64,000 bases of DNA, from NCBI GenBank assembly GCA_037349105.1, contig JAYJMM010000035.1, forward strand, positions 992,001-1,056,000. The letters are read 5' to 3'. Below, piece by piece: positions 33,701 to 38,340 of this stretch. The stretch comes from Limnomonas spitsbergensis (Eukaryota > Chlorophyta > Chlorophyceae > Chlamydomonadales). The notes under the pieces are model-generated. The model ran no database searches and had not been told where the DNA came from. It saw only the letters and a list, made by a program, of their open reading frames with translations. Each line of letters opens with the position of its first letter. Within the stretch, counting starts at the first letter, position 1. Position numbers and translations under genes: made by a program.

Positions 33701-36048
33701 CGGGCAAGCCGCAGCCCGGGGCGCCGGCCGTCGCGAACTGCGTCCGCGGGATCTCCCGCAGCAGCCGGCCGGCCACCTCCTGAACGGCCACGTTGGTCGG
33801 GGCGCAGACCAGCGTCGAACAGCCGCTGCCAGCCAGCACCAGCAGCATACGAACAATGGTGGAGGTCTTGCCTGTGCCTGGCGGGCCCTGGATCAAGCGC
33901 AGGCTGCCGCACGCCTTCTGCAGCTGACTCTGACTGGGTGCCAGGCCTGGCTTGGAGGCAGAGGCCGTCACTTCTAGTACCGCGGTAGCCTGTGAAGGGT
34001 TGAGACCGCAGTCCAGGCAGTACTGATGTACAGCACGTTGAAAGCTATCCGATTGATCCCCATGTGCGCTGGGGCTCCCACCAACTCCCCAGTAGTCGTC
34101 ACTTCCCGCGTGATACAGCGGGAAAAGCTGCAAGCTAGGTAGCGTCAAAGGACCTCGCATTAAGCTCTGGAGAAGCTGGGGCGATGCAACAGGCTGCGAT
34201 GGGTAGCCCTCCTGCCCTGCCGCCCCCGCATTTTGTGCAAGCTTGAGCAGCGCCGCCCAAACACGCCCGGCAGTGGCCATGTTGCACAGCGGCGTCAGGT
34301 ACCATCGGCGCCTGCTGCCACCTGGCCAGGAGGACGTCAGGGCGGTGCACATCGGGCTATCCCCGGGTGCGTTGACGGTCGCGACAAAAGCCTTCCCGCC
34401 GTACTCGTCGTCCTCGGTCTTGTAGACGAGCGCTAGGGAGTAGAGCAGGTCTACGGCCCCAAACAACGCAAAGCCGCCGTCCAGTGGCGCGGAGCTGATA
34501 AGGACCAGGTCTGTGGGGCGCACTTTGAGCGACTCCAGGCTAACACAGCCATCCATCCCATTGGATGCATCCACGGGCCTGCTGAGCTTCACAGCCTTGA
34601 GCTGATTCCTGCCGGCTTCGGCCGCTGCCGCCCAGCCGGGGCCGGCATGGCGGCTGTCACCTTCACCAGAGTTTGGCTGCGATCCTCGATCGTCCAGGTC
34701 CACGTCCAGCATCGCGTACGGCTGGTCCTCGATAGCTTCGAGTGCCTGTGCCACCTGGGCCCGCACCTCCTCGGCCACCAGCGGCATAAGCAGGCATGCA
34801 TACTGCAGCGCGCCCTCGAGGAAGCTGTCTGGTAGCTGCTGATCCTGGCGGTACGCAGTGTGTCAAGAGCAGGGGTGGGAAGTGAGGTCTCCCTTGCAGC
34901 ATTAAAGTACGGATAGCTGACAATAATAAATTTTTGATCAATCTGGCTTAATTGGAAACAGAATGCCTCCTGGCCAGTACCTCCCTCCCCTCTATCTCTG
35001 TGAGAACCTCCCTCATGGTGAGGCAATGATTGTGGCACTGATAACCAACCCGCCCACAGGATTCTATATATTTAGTCGACCAATTGTGTGACCCCTCATG
35101 TTTTAGTTGTGACCATTTCTTGCAGTGACTGCAGGGTTAAATGTTCCTCCCGCTTGCACTGGCTGCCGAGCCCTGTCGCCAAACGCTAGCGTTGGTTGAT
35201 GCTGTTACTTGATTACTTCAACAGCCAAGATTCTGCCGGGCCTCATACGCCGGCCCGGCAGAATCTTGAATCAGGCCGACCTGCCACATCGGGAAAACTG
35301 TGCGTGGGTCGACACACGCCCACCCAGTGGTGCAAACGGCTGAACTAAGTGGGTTGCCCCATGTGGGCCCATCCTCCACCCACGCGGGTGAACGCTAAGA
35401 GTACACCATCGGGTGCACACTCGTGGGTGTCGCCACGGTGGGCGGACCCGCGTGGTGCGACCTGGAGGTGTGACCCCATATGGGTAACCTCGGTAATGCA
35501 GACCCGCGTGGGACGGCCCACCCAGTCCCACACGCGGGTCTACCCGAGGGGGACACCATACTACTCCTGGGCATTCCTCAATGAAGGAGCAAAGGCCTTG
35601 GATGGCTGGATCACCAAGATCCATACCTTCAGGGTCTAATTGCTCATAAGGAGCTAGTCATAACCGAGCTAACAGAGCTAAATAACAGCGCTAATAACAG
35701 AGCTACTCATGAACAGCTCACATTGCTTTGATACATCGTCGGGTTGCTGGCAGCCTCCACGCCCCACGGTAGGACGAGCGCCTCAAAAGAGGTGGTCGCC
35801 TCGAACGGGACTTCTTGCCGTTTCTTGCCGTTTGAGGCCGCGGCGGCAGCCGCATCCAGCGACAGCGCCTGCGGATCTGCGGCGGCAGCCTTCAGCGAGG
35901 TAGCGGCGGCCGCAGCAGCGGCATATGATGATGGCCCAGCGGTGATGCCGCCGCATGCTGAGGAGATGCTTGAGGGGATGGTGTTGCTGCCGCTGCTGCT
36001 GCTGCTTTGGGGTGGGCCTAGTAGTGGGCCACTGTGGTAGTGTGGCAT
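483..36048 (-). CDS. Giant two-helicase protein: Sen1/UPF1-like plus UvrD/TRANK1-like
   Basis: Gene-level entry; exons are listed separately. The reconstructed protein runs from an Ala/Ser-rich N-terminus through a Sen1-like SF1 helicase (Walker A GPPGTGKTST, DEAG box, QYRMHPE, VDGFQGRE, RRLNVAITRGKH). It continues through a linker to a UvrD-like SF1 helicase (Walker A GRSGTGKTT, VDEVQD, AGDTAQTI, NYRTH, VHECKGLEFQ, LYVLATRAKD) and then TPR-like helices. This order matches plant proteins usually called 'TPR and ankyrin repeat-containing protein 1-like', which are about 2,700-2,900 residues; here about 3,100 codons are visible. All but one of the exon junctions examined keep phase. Expected role is ATP-dependent nucleic-acid unwinding, probably nuclear; the substrate is unknown. 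Start: first ATG after an in-frame TAG. The 3' end is either the TGA at 483-485 or a splice to beyond the window. Transcription of all exons as one mRNA is inferred. Confidence 0.82.
805..1790. repeat. 86-bp tandem repeat in a helicase intron
   Basis: About 11.5 copies of an 86-bp unit, nearly identical in the middle and more divergent at the 1.5-1.8 kb end. On the transcribed (minus) strand it is pyrimidine-rich and reaches close to the acceptor of exon 483-725, so it may supply an extended polypyrimidine tract. The start of the preceding intron at 3402-3520 has weakly similar wording (ACGTCCAT, CCTCCT). Confidence 0.9.
1811..2710. repeat. 15-bp minisatellite abutting a 5' splice site
   Basis: About 59 copies of GGAGAATACAGATAT (plus strand) with AAA, GGA, TTT and ATA variants. 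It fills the intron up to the donor of exon 2711-3401. The exon's own last bases (minus ATCTGCATTCTCCAG) match the repeat unit ATCTGTATTCTCCAT, so the array appears to have grown from the exon-intron boundary. It has no stop in most frames on either strand, which yields long false ORFs. Confidence 0.95.
2711..3401 (-). CDS. Giant helicase exon: C-terminal helical region
   Basis: Starts after a CCTCAG acceptor with one base completing a Ser codon (SFWQQRLDALDG) and ends at CAG before GTACAC in phase 0. It encodes 230 codons rich in Leu, Ala and Arg with helical character (ELACRMLSLGIHACCRR). It is part of the C-terminal tail of the TRANK1-like half, and no catalytic motif is present. The donor GTACAC was preferred over the GTCAGA 20 bases earlier because only it keeps phase with exon 483-725. 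Confidence 0.7.
3832..5017 (-). CDS. Giant helicase exon: Ala/Ser-rich insert in C-terminal region
   Basis: 394 codons joined in phase to 6292-6413 (..LKAG / GDTPRAVSALVAHL). It contains a long low-complexity Ala/Ser/Gly segment from runs of GCA/GCC/AGC, flanked by ordinary helical sequence (LSIWLLELSVNTASACCGRL; MDLYRRTCQLYSELASSFQ). Such homopolymeric inserts are common in chlorophycean proteins. CAG/CTG trinucleotide runs lie at about 4540-4830. The donor GTGAGT follows GTCAG. Confidence 0.75.
5340..5480. repeat. Dispersed repeat, CAGCTACA family
   Basis: Intronic copy of an element seen elsewhere in the window. It opens with CAGCTACAATACAG, carries a core similar to GGCCGGTCAAG...CCCCATTGACCCAG, and ends near GACGGGAGGCC. 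Related copies or ends lie near 7060, 14850, 28370, 29510, 50550 and 56690, in both orientations. Confidence 0.6.
6292..6413 (-). CDS. Giant helicase exon: TPR-like helices
   Basis: Forty codons between ACGCAG and GTAGGT, joined in phase on both sides. The encoded YVSAARIYEEQGKVQEAVAM has the alternating small/large pattern of a TPR-type helical hairpin, as expected C-terminal to the UvrD module in TRANK1-like proteins. Confidence 0.8.
6425..6640. repeat. Purine-rich minisatellite, about 26 bp
   Basis: About eight units of GGGGAAAAGAGGGGCAGTGATAA type beginning some 12 bases upstream of the acceptor of exon 6292-6413. On the transcript strand it is pyrimidine-rich. Confidence 0.8.
6855..7035. 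repeat. 9-bp minisatellite GGGGCATTG/GGGGCAATG
   Basis: About 20 perfect or one-off copies of a 9-bp unit inside an intron of the giant gene. It is open in all three plus frames (GHWG-type repeats), so ORFs here are artefacts. Confidence 0.95.
7670..8205 (-). CDS. Giant helicase exon: TPR-like region
   Basis: 178 codons plus two bases, from the acceptor ACTGCCAG to the donor GTGAGA. It encodes TPR-like helices (RFKARDWLAAALLYRDR; AAECFEEARCWPEAAAAW; DKALAACTRGRNWDLGIQL), then an Ala-rich spacer and a helical end. It joins exon 10288-10599 in phase 0 (YEELGVQ / DASMLERA). TRANK1-family proteins have comparable TPR-like arrays after the helicase core, usually taken as protein-interaction surfaces. 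Confidence 0.82.
8330..9480. repeat. 43-bp telomere-like minisatellite
   Basis: About 25 degenerate copies of a unit built around GGGTTTATGAGTGGAGGGTTCAGGG, inside an intron. It contains GGGTTTA-like words but no run of true TTTAGGG or TTTTAGGG units, so it is not a telomere remnant in the strict sense. Confidence 0.9.
10085..10215. repeat. Degenerate GCCAAGCA/GCGCCGGGGCTAAACA repeat
   Basis: Short array of about 30-bp units, two of them nearly identical, in the intron just below exon 10288-10599. The telomere-free wording is unrelated to the neighbouring exon. Confidence 0.7.
10288..10599 (-). CDS. Giant helicase exon: post-helicase TPR region
   Basis: 104 codons, phase 0 at both ends (TCTTCAG acceptor; CCAG then GTGAGTGG). 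It encodes PMVDFWLAQGLV and then FETALFCFERAGDTANAKRC, a clear TPR-like hairpin. In TRANK1-like proteins this follows directly on motif VI of the UvrD domain, as it does here. Confidence 0.88.
10730..10940. repeat. 24-bp minisatellite ATCATTACCAGGAGGCATTACT
   Basis: About nine copies of a 23-24-bp unit within the intron between exons 11032-11089 and 10288-10599, with very little divergence between copies. Confidence 0.92.
11032..11089 (-). CDS. Giant helicase exon: UvrD motif VI
   Basis: Only 58 bases. One base completes Leu, then YVLATRAKDVVLFWESDEA, before GTGAGA. This is motif VI of UvrD-like helicases (consensus Y-V-A-x-T-R-A-x); the arginine acts as arginine finger in the family. It is too short for ORF calling and was found by following the helicase order. 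Confidence 0.9.
11515..11590. mobile_element. MITE-like end, family B
   Basis: The sequence GAAAGAAAGACTCCTCCTC followed by CGCCGAAGCAGGAGGCGT recurs in inverted orientation near 19635-19675. It is probably a terminal segment of a small non-autonomous element. The other end was not identified. Confidence 0.4.
11866..12086 (-). CDS. Giant helicase exon: after UvrD motif V
   Basis: 73 codons plus two bases. It starts TVLVYDFFSTSKFGSKWR, directly continuing VHECKGLEFQ from the preceding exon, as in TRANK1-like helicases. It includes a Ser-rich stretch and ends at the donor GTGAGT, with the split Leu codon completed by exon 11032-11089. Confidence 0.9.
12419..12639 (-). CDS. Giant helicase exon: UvrD motif V
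   Basis: Encodes KTPIFLKGVDPLQTLL, FGAEQAVLVRDEATKRQVL and MLVLTVHECKGLEFQ, the last being motif V. The donor is GTCCGT. Phase agrees on both sides (Gly split with exon 12921-13297; phase 0 to 11866-12086). Confidence 0.92.
12921..13297 (-). CDS. Giant helicase exon: UvrD motif IV
   Basis: 125 codons plus split codons. It opens SLVYKEFLGPTLGKLAEI, has an Ala/Ser/Pro-rich insert, then MFQLVENYRTHQKIVRLA (motif IV, NYRTH) and DKLKPETSRLEG. The order and wording follow TRANK1-like proteins. The insert lies where the family has a short loop. Confidence 0.92.
13360..13760. repeat. 35-bp minisatellite, about 11 copies
   Basis: Units of GTTTTAAGAGGAAAACAAAA plus AGTATACAAATACCT. The inner seven or so are identical and the edge copies are divergent. 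It lies upstream of the acceptor of exon 12921-13297. Confidence 0.95.
13918..14779. mobile_element. Tandem dimer of a foldback/MITE-like element
   Basis: Two 409-bp copies (13962-14370 and 14371-14779) differ at about one base. The left end (13918-13985, GAAAGAAAGAAAACTACGCC ... GGAAACAGCGCAGC) is an imperfect inverted repeat of the right end (14698-14760, GCTGCGCTGTTTCCTC ... CTTTCTTTCTTT). No transposase is encoded, so it is probably non-autonomous. The near-identity of the copies implies a recent duplication or an assembly artefact. It sits in an intron of the giant gene. Confidence 0.65.
15700..15833 (-). CDS. Giant helicase exon: UvrD motifs II/III
   Basis: Starts VQDLTPAQLALFKFLC, completing VDE-VQD of motif II from the previous exon, then LLLAGDTAQTIARG (motif III) and NFRFEVI. 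There are 44 codons plus two bases, between CTCACAG and GTATGG. The Walker B glutamate lies in exon 18095-18247. Confidence 0.93.
16160..16390. repeat. CATGCA-rich palindromic repeat tract
   Basis: Degenerate repeats of GGCAGGCTGGCATGCATG and three copies of CATGCAGTTGTACATGCTCG. The alternating CATGCATG words can fold on themselves. Intronic, with no coding signal. Confidence 0.7.
17219..17380. repeat. 11-bp minisatellite TATCCCGAAAG
   Basis: About 14 copies of TATCCCGAAAG/GATCCCGAAAG, bounded by AATAGGATCC variants, in the intron between exons 18095-18247 and 15700-15833. Confidence 0.88.
17461..17946 (-). repeat. Decayed copies of an exon 3' end plus donor
   Basis: Minus-strand segments at about 17886-17921 and 17461-17500 resemble the end of exon 18095-18247 (GTGTGCGTCAC ... 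GAG before GT). The first reads VCVTFLYVHIEEV against VCVTFHYVYVDEV in the exon. A weaker third copy lies near 17132-17170. They lie in the intron immediately downstream of that exon. Confidence 0.7.
17550..17745. mobile_element. Diverged copy of the 13.9-kb foldback element
   Basis: The minus strand of about 17560-17625 matches the left end of the 13918 element (GAAAGAAAATACGTCCCGCA ... GTTAAGAAAACTGTGCAGC). Another AAGGAAAGAAAAATAC end lies near 17725. Between them is a short ACTGAAACCC repeat. Confidence 0.5.
18095..18247 (-). CDS. Giant helicase exon: up to UvrD Walker B
   Basis: 51 codons, phase 0 at both ends (CCCTCAG acceptor; GAG then GTAAGC). It encodes AVHKLFEQYEHKKG, WDVADLTSHVYQQL and FHYVYVDE, matching the IYxIFxxYE...DxADL...VDE-VQD region of TRANK1-like helicases. 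Its 5' phase does not match the donor at 20260; see the candidate micro-exon at 18478-18499. Confidence 0.9.
18478..18499 (-). CDS. Candidate 22-nt micro-exon of the giant helicase
   Basis: Between a CCAG acceptor and a CAG/GTAAAT donor. Its length (1 + 21 bases) would restore phase between the exons at 20260 and 18247, adding VIQQSSQ. The upstream pyrimidine tract is poor and no family similarity supports it. It is listed only because it satisfies the phase. Confidence 0.2.
19845..20000. repeat. GGTAC/CGGTA-rich tract
   Basis: Dense overlapping CGGTACGGTACGG words, self-complementary around GTAC, in an intron. A short related tract is at 12725-12765 and isolated ACGGTAT words recur between 14.9 and 17 kb. 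Confidence 0.7.
20260..21189 (-). CDS. Giant helicase exon: UvrD Walker A
   Basis: Starts by completing Lys after GATTAG, then SAFIQGRSGTGKTTVI (motif I) and LLVTLSPKLCAAMRGSISK, as in TRANK1-like proteins. It carries a long acidic/Ser-rich insert (DEDFGESSDEDCSSS), then YWPHLDADRRRGLEASLVW and ASYLALSQ. The best donor is AG/GTACGG at 20260. The open frame continues about 16 more codons with family-like CGQREE but no GT donor in the phase needed by exon 18095-18247. Confidence 0.9.
21190..21740 (-). repeat. Copies of a 3' splice site plus exon start
   Basis: Minus-strand segments at about 21308-21365 repeat the acceptor region and first bases of exon 20260-21189 (GCTGCTCCCCTTT ... GAGCGCCT). 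Weaker versions lie near 21595-21630 and 21705-21735 (TGAAGGCC on plus). They lie in the upstream intron, next to a TTTAGGG-like patch (21625-21680) and a 16-bp CATGAGCTATGTCCCATG repeat (21390-21470). Confidence 0.6.
21770..22320. repeat. 14-bp minisatellite TGGGTGGGCATGAC
   Basis: About 38 copies of a 14-bp unit (42 bp per three codon-phases), preceded by GGACAGGACTGACCAGGGT repeats. It is open in three minus frames (HAHP/CPPS-type), so it creates spurious ORFs. Intronic. Confidence 0.93.
22679..23041 (-). CDS. Giant helicase exon: linker before UvrD domain
   Basis: 120 codons with split codons at both ends. It encodes CAKMIQSH, RVFIPCEWS, an Ala-rich stretch, VLLMKFFSLSSAVASALCW and ETRIVEYA. 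The LLMKFYSLSS-like phrase just before Walker A is characteristic of plant TRANK1-like proteins. The donor AA/GTAAGA overlaps an in-frame TAA. Confidence 0.9.
23460..23828 (-). repeat. 22-bp minisatellite made of donor-like units
   Basis: About 15 units of (minus) CAGGTTAAAGTATCTGCAAG. It starts directly at the donor of exon 23829-23933, whose intron opens GTAGGTTAGAAGTATCTGC. Every unit repeats the CAG/GT arrangement, so the array appears to have been seeded at the 5' splice site. Confidence 0.9.
23829..23933 (-). CDS. Giant helicase exon: KVWD segment
   Basis: 34 codons plus split codons (TCACAG acceptor; CCAG/GTAGGT donor). It encodes QILKVWDICSNKQVL and LTSAFRVYSSLYRA, matching the QILKVWD phrase of plant TRANK1-like proteins. 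Phase fits neighbours 24617-24783 and 22679-23041. Confidence 0.92.
24617..24783 (-). CDS. Giant helicase exon: inter-helicase domain
   Basis: 55 codons plus two bases: VIDRLLQLSSGHRPP, then IHVQKIAGRILVWSIDVD. Plant homologues carry the same block between the Sen1-like and UvrD-like modules. Acceptor GTCGCAG, donor GTAAAC. Confidence 0.9.
25778..25840 (-). CDS. Giant helicase exon: VVFSAEF segment
   Basis: 63 bases, phase 0 at both ends, encoding VVFSAEFLRSLQEMETK and four more residues. This matches the VxFSDEFxKSF block that opens the second half of plant TRANK1-like proteins. Acceptor CTGCCAG, donor GTACGT. Confidence 0.9.
26815..27025 (-). repeat. Three copies of an exon end with its donor
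   Basis: On minus, TGTGTGAG/GTGAGTGTGA occurs with boundaries at 27003 and 26894, and TGTGGGAG/ATGAGTGTGG at 26819. These repeat the real boundary at 27080 (CTGTGGGAG/GTGAGTGTGA). The units also share GCTTAAGG and TTCAACAAACCC. Two copies keep a fully consensus 5' splice site. Confidence 0.9.
27080..27244 (-). CDS. Giant helicase exon: end of Sen1-like core
   Basis: 55 codons, phase 0 at both ends. It begins VWHKLIQDAGSRGCL, which continues RADK from the previous exon exactly as in Sen1-like helicases (..SVWxxLVxDAKxRGC..). It ends FANQLWE before GTGAGT. Confidence 0.92.
28365..28430. repeat. ATTGTAGATGA repeat (CAGCTACA family end)
   Basis: Five tandem ATTGTAGATGA words, the same type of motif (TGTAGCTGAA) that ends other copies of the dispersed family. 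The intron 27245-29380 otherwise contains several CGTTTT-rich AT-rich tracts and no exon I can support. Confidence 0.6.
29381..29462 (-). CDS. Giant helicase exon: Sen1 motif VI
   Basis: 82 bases. It completes an Arg codon and encodes RLNVAITRGKHVVWILGN then ADMLSRADK, the motif VI block of UPF1/Sen1-like helicases with the arginine finger in TRG. Acceptor TTGTGCAG, donor GTACAG. Phase fits both neighbours. Confidence 0.95.
29505..29680. repeat. Dispersed repeat, CAGCTACA family
   Basis: Opens CTCAGCTACACAATTCAGCT, contains GGGCCGGTCATG and ends near GGCCGTCGGGAGGCC, like the copy at 5340-5480. It lies immediately upstream of the acceptor of exon 29381-29462. Confidence 0.55.
30300..30750 (-). 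repeat. Boundary copies mixed with CCCTAAA/CCCTGAA tract
   Basis: CCCTGAAGC/CCCTAAA-like degenerate repeats. On minus, 30409-30423 is identical over 15 bases to the end of exon 30751-31337 (TCATCGGCTTCCTGA), and 30321-30345 is a weaker copy. GGTGCGGCTTCAGGG, the intron's first bases, recurs near 30640-30690 and 30735-30750. Confidence 0.75.
30751..31337 (-). CDS. Giant helicase exon: Sen1 motifs IV/V
   Basis: 195 codons plus two bases. It starts VTDGPNVLAGGY (continuing FYDGK), has a Ser-rich insert, then GVISPYAGQVEAI, VRSVDGFQGREMDFIIIS and VRSNQKGVIGFLKDP. All are standard motifs of the RecA2 domain of Sen1/UPF1 helicases. Acceptor CTGCCAG, donor AG/GTGCGG. Confidence 0.95.
31735..31930. 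repeat. 34-bp minisatellite, 6 copies
   Basis: Six perfect or nearly perfect units containing ACACATGGGAACCCTCAAAC, within an intron, preceded by older diverged relatives from about 31540. A GT microsatellite is at 31365-31390. Confidence 0.93.
31956..32168 (-). CDS. Giant helicase exon: Sen1 motifs III/IV
   Basis: 71 codons, phase 0: GWPGLSLLALVGDHKQLAA (motif III region), then LDVQYRMHPEISNFPC and NAFYDGK. Acceptor GGTGCAG, donor GTGAGT. The usual GDPKQLPAT reads GDHKQLAAT here. Confidence 0.95.
32405..32494 (-). CDS. Giant helicase exon: Sen1 Walker B
   Basis: Thirty codons, phase 0: ARQRGTTVFDACIIDEAGQ then LVEAETAIILQ. DEAG is the Walker B box of UPF1/Sen1-like helicases. Acceptor CTCCTGCAG, donor GTATGC. 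Confidence 0.95.
32495..32852 (-). other. Probable GC-AG intron
   Basis: The upstream exon can only be joined in phase at ATCATGCAG with the intron beginning GCGGGT. The first available GT, four bases further on, breaks the frame and the next in-frame codon run reaches TAG. Joined this way the protein reads STVSSAGRGIMQ-ARQRGT, as expected for the family. Confidence 0.6.
32853..34844 (-). CDS. Giant helicase exon: Sen1 N-terminal region and Walker A
   Basis: 664 codons in one exon. It begins DQQLPDSFLEGALQYACLL (the conserved segment N-terminal to plant Sen1-like helicases), then a long region with VSLESLKVRPTDLVLIS, GLNPSQATAVLEV (Q-motif-like), LRLIQGPPGTGKTSTIVR (motif I), LVCAPTNVAVQEV (motif Ia) and ARIVFSTVSSAGR. 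An acidic insert (DLDKDPDPDDDEVEVEI) lies before the last block. Acceptor CGCCAG; the donor appears to be GC. Confidence 0.93.
35226..35268. other. Perfect 17-bp inverted repeat, 9-nt loop
   Basis: CAAGATTCTGCCGGGCC, then nine bases, then its exact reverse complement. It lies in the first intron of the giant gene. It is followed at 35280-35545 by several ACCCGCGTGGG-type words in both orientations. Confidence 0.85.
35722..36048 (-). CDS. Giant helicase exon 1, N-terminus
   Basis: 109 codons from the first ATG after an in-frame TAG. Ser/Pro/Ala-rich at first, then TTSFEALVLPWGVEAASNP and TMYQSN, which matches the FxxxVLSWSLEDxSNPxxY block that precedes IPDSF in plant Sen1-like helicases. The donor GTGAGC leaves phase 0, which fits exon 32853-34844 directly. 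Confidence 0.75.
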
Positions 36049-37330
36049 AATGGAGTCCTATGTGAACAGGAAGGTCTTCGGGTCCACGTCGTTAAGATTA
36101 ATGGAGAAGCTCGCCATCAGGGATCATGGCTCCAGCTTCTGCTGCCAGCTCAGGAAAAAAGCCGAGTGTGACTGAGCGAGTGCCTGTAGCCAGGATAGCC
36201 AGGACTCCTGTCGGACAACAGTTAGTTGTAGGAGTGTTCAAGCCTAAAAGCAGCCAGATCAACGTGCTCGCTCAGTCAGTTGCAGTGTCATGTCAGAGAA
36301 TTATGAAGAAAGGAAGCTTGCACAGTAAGCTGCTGGCAAGTAGTTGGTGTCAATTTTAGCAAGTGACGTACATACCGTATGTAGGTATCGATTGTTTTGC
36401 CACTAGGCAGCAGGCCAGAGTCGATGATAATGACTACATACTACTCGGCGCTTTCAGCATCGCAACTAGCACAGCGCTGCCTTTATTTTTCGTTAAGCAA
36501 TCAATCAAGGTATGTAGCTAGTACTAGCGAGAACGGCGACTCCTACCTGCTGCCGTGAGATAGAGTGAATCGAGATCGATAAGATCGATAGCATGCACTA
36601 GTGGTCCGGCAGTACTAGTAGTCCTTGGATTGCACGATTTATCCTAGTATCGATCGCGGACAGTGGCTGATGATGAAGGTGCCTGCGTGCATGACGACCC
36701 ATGATGCATTCAGCTAAATCACCCAGGATAGAGCGATAGAAGAGACGAGCGAGGTAAATCGTCGACAGATTATTACCAAAAATCTCCGGACAGAAGTTCT
36801 TCTGGACTGGCATATCTGTTTGGACCCTCTTGTGATAAGAAATGTGAAAGCACCAATCAATCACCAATGCTACCAATGCGTTATATTGAGGATGTATGCA
36901 TTCATGAATCCAGACTCCCGAGGCACTTTTGCCTCGACATAAGAAAGTGTAAAATAAGGCAGGCCGCCCAACCCTTCACTCAAAACCTGAGGCACGGGTG
37001 CAAAACGTGATGGCACGGTCGTATGTAGCACGGACACAGCAGAGGTTGTAGTATGATAGCTAGGGTTTACCCCACTGGGTTTACCAACCTGAATTTTACA
37101 TTAGCGGGCTTTTCATCACTTAATAACCGGACTTAATACGAGGACTAGAAATACAGTCACAGCAGTATCAATGAAACTAGCACAGTGCCTGAGGGGCCTC
37201 GCCCCCTCGAAGAACATGTTCAGAATGGTGCTTACTGACCTGCTGGGCATTGTTGAAACTCGGCCGCGTGGGGCTGGTATTGGATGAGCAAGCTCAATTC
37301 AAGGTACCGTATCCTGTGGTAGCGCTGAAA
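36049..37330. other. 5' flank of the giant helicase gene
   Basis: Moderate-AT sequence containing the putative leader and promoter side of the giant gene. No certain TATA box or gene is seen. A plus-strand reading frame of 77 codons (36126-36359) has a reasonable start context but no recognisable features and is not called. A stretch of CGATC-rich words lies at 36560-36660. Confidence 0.5.
36058..36117 (-). CDS. 19-codon upstream ORF in the same frame
   Basis: ATG at 36117 reads MASFSINLNDVDPKTFLFT and stops at TAG nine bases before the main ATG, in the same frame. It may be a regulatory upstream ORF. Alternatively, since ACATAG could be an acceptor, it may be the end of a spliced leader exon. 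Confidence 0.3.
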   Translation of the reverse strand: MASFSINLNDVDPKTFLFT

Positions 37331-37930
37331 AATCACTGAATCCCGTGGTAGCACTGAATCCCGTTGCAGCTCAACATCCCGTGGCATCTCAGAATACCGT
37401 GGCAGCACTAAATCCCGTGGTAGCACTGAATCCCGTGGTAGCACTGAATCCCGGGGCAACACTGTATCACGTGGCAACACTGGATCCCGTGGCAGCACTG
37501 AATCCCGTGGCAACACTGGATCCCGTGGCAGCACTGAATCCCGTGGCAACACTGGCGGATCCCGTGGCAGCACTGAATCCCGTGGCAACACTGGATCCCG
37601 TGGCAGCACTGAATCCCGTGGCAACACTGGATCCCATGGCAGCACTGAATCACGTGGCAACACTGGATCCCGTGGCAGCACTGAATCCCGTGGCAACACT
37701 GGATCCCGTGGCAGCACTGAATCCCGTGGCAACACTGGATCCCGTGGCAGCACTGAATCCCGTGGCAGCACTGGATCCCGTGGCAACACTGGATCCCGTG
37801 TTAGCACTGGATCCCGTGGCAGCACTGAATCCCGTGGCAACACTGGATCCCGTGTTAGCACTGAATTCCGTGGTATAACTGAATCCCGTGGCGGCACTGG
37901 ATCCCGTGGCAGCACTGAATCCCGTGCTAA
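37330..37930. repeat. 18-bp minisatellite ATCCCGTGGCAGCACTGA
   Basis: About 32 units alternating ATCCCGTGGCAGCACTGA and ATCCCGTGGCAACACTGG. An outlying cluster at 38390-38470 (ATCCCGTGGTAGCACTGA) shows it once extended further or was copied. Open in several frames. Confidence 0.95.
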
Positions 37931-37999
37931 CTTCCACCAGCTGTACCAGGCTGAGCAGGGGTGGGATGCACCTGACTTGCTTTTGTAGTTATGTGGACT

Positions 38000-38340
38000 G
38001 TGCTGTGGGCATTGTTGAGGGTTACTGGGTTAGTCTCTAGGGAGTCTGAGGCGCCGGTCTCGTTTGCCATCCCTTTTGATCCTTTTTTGCCCCCTTTTTA
38101 GTTTCTTCTCTTCTCCTATCTGTTCAGTGGGGCGCACTCGCAGCCAAGCACGGGTGGGATACGCTTGATTGCTTTTGTGGACTTTTCTTCTTTTTGAGGT
38201 TTTGTTGAGGGCTAGTCTCTAGTGGAACTCAGGTGTCGGACTTGGTCTTCTTTTCCTTCCCGGCCGTTCCTTTTGTTCCTTTCCTCCGCCCCTCTTCCTT
38301 TTAGTTTCTTCTTTTCTCCCTTCTGAACAGTTGGGCGCCC
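38000..38340. repeat. Imperfect direct repeat beside gag relic
   Basis: Segments at about 38008-38140 and 38195-38345 share TTGTTGAGGG, TAGTCTCTAG, CCTTTT, TTTAGTTTCTTCT and GGGCGC in the same order. They could be internal duplicates or decayed ends of the retroelement whose gag remnant lies at 38.8-39.4 kb. Confidence 0.45.

Noticed and set aside
34981..35016. A 12-codon first exon (MREVLTEIEGRE) for the giant helicase
   Set aside because: It fits splice phase, but joining 35722 directly to 34844 gives the family order NPxxYxx-xxQLPDSF, which is better supported.
36126..36359. 77-codon plus-strand ORF divergent from the giant gene
   Set aside because: No recognisable domain or splice context; it lies in the presumed leader/promoter region.
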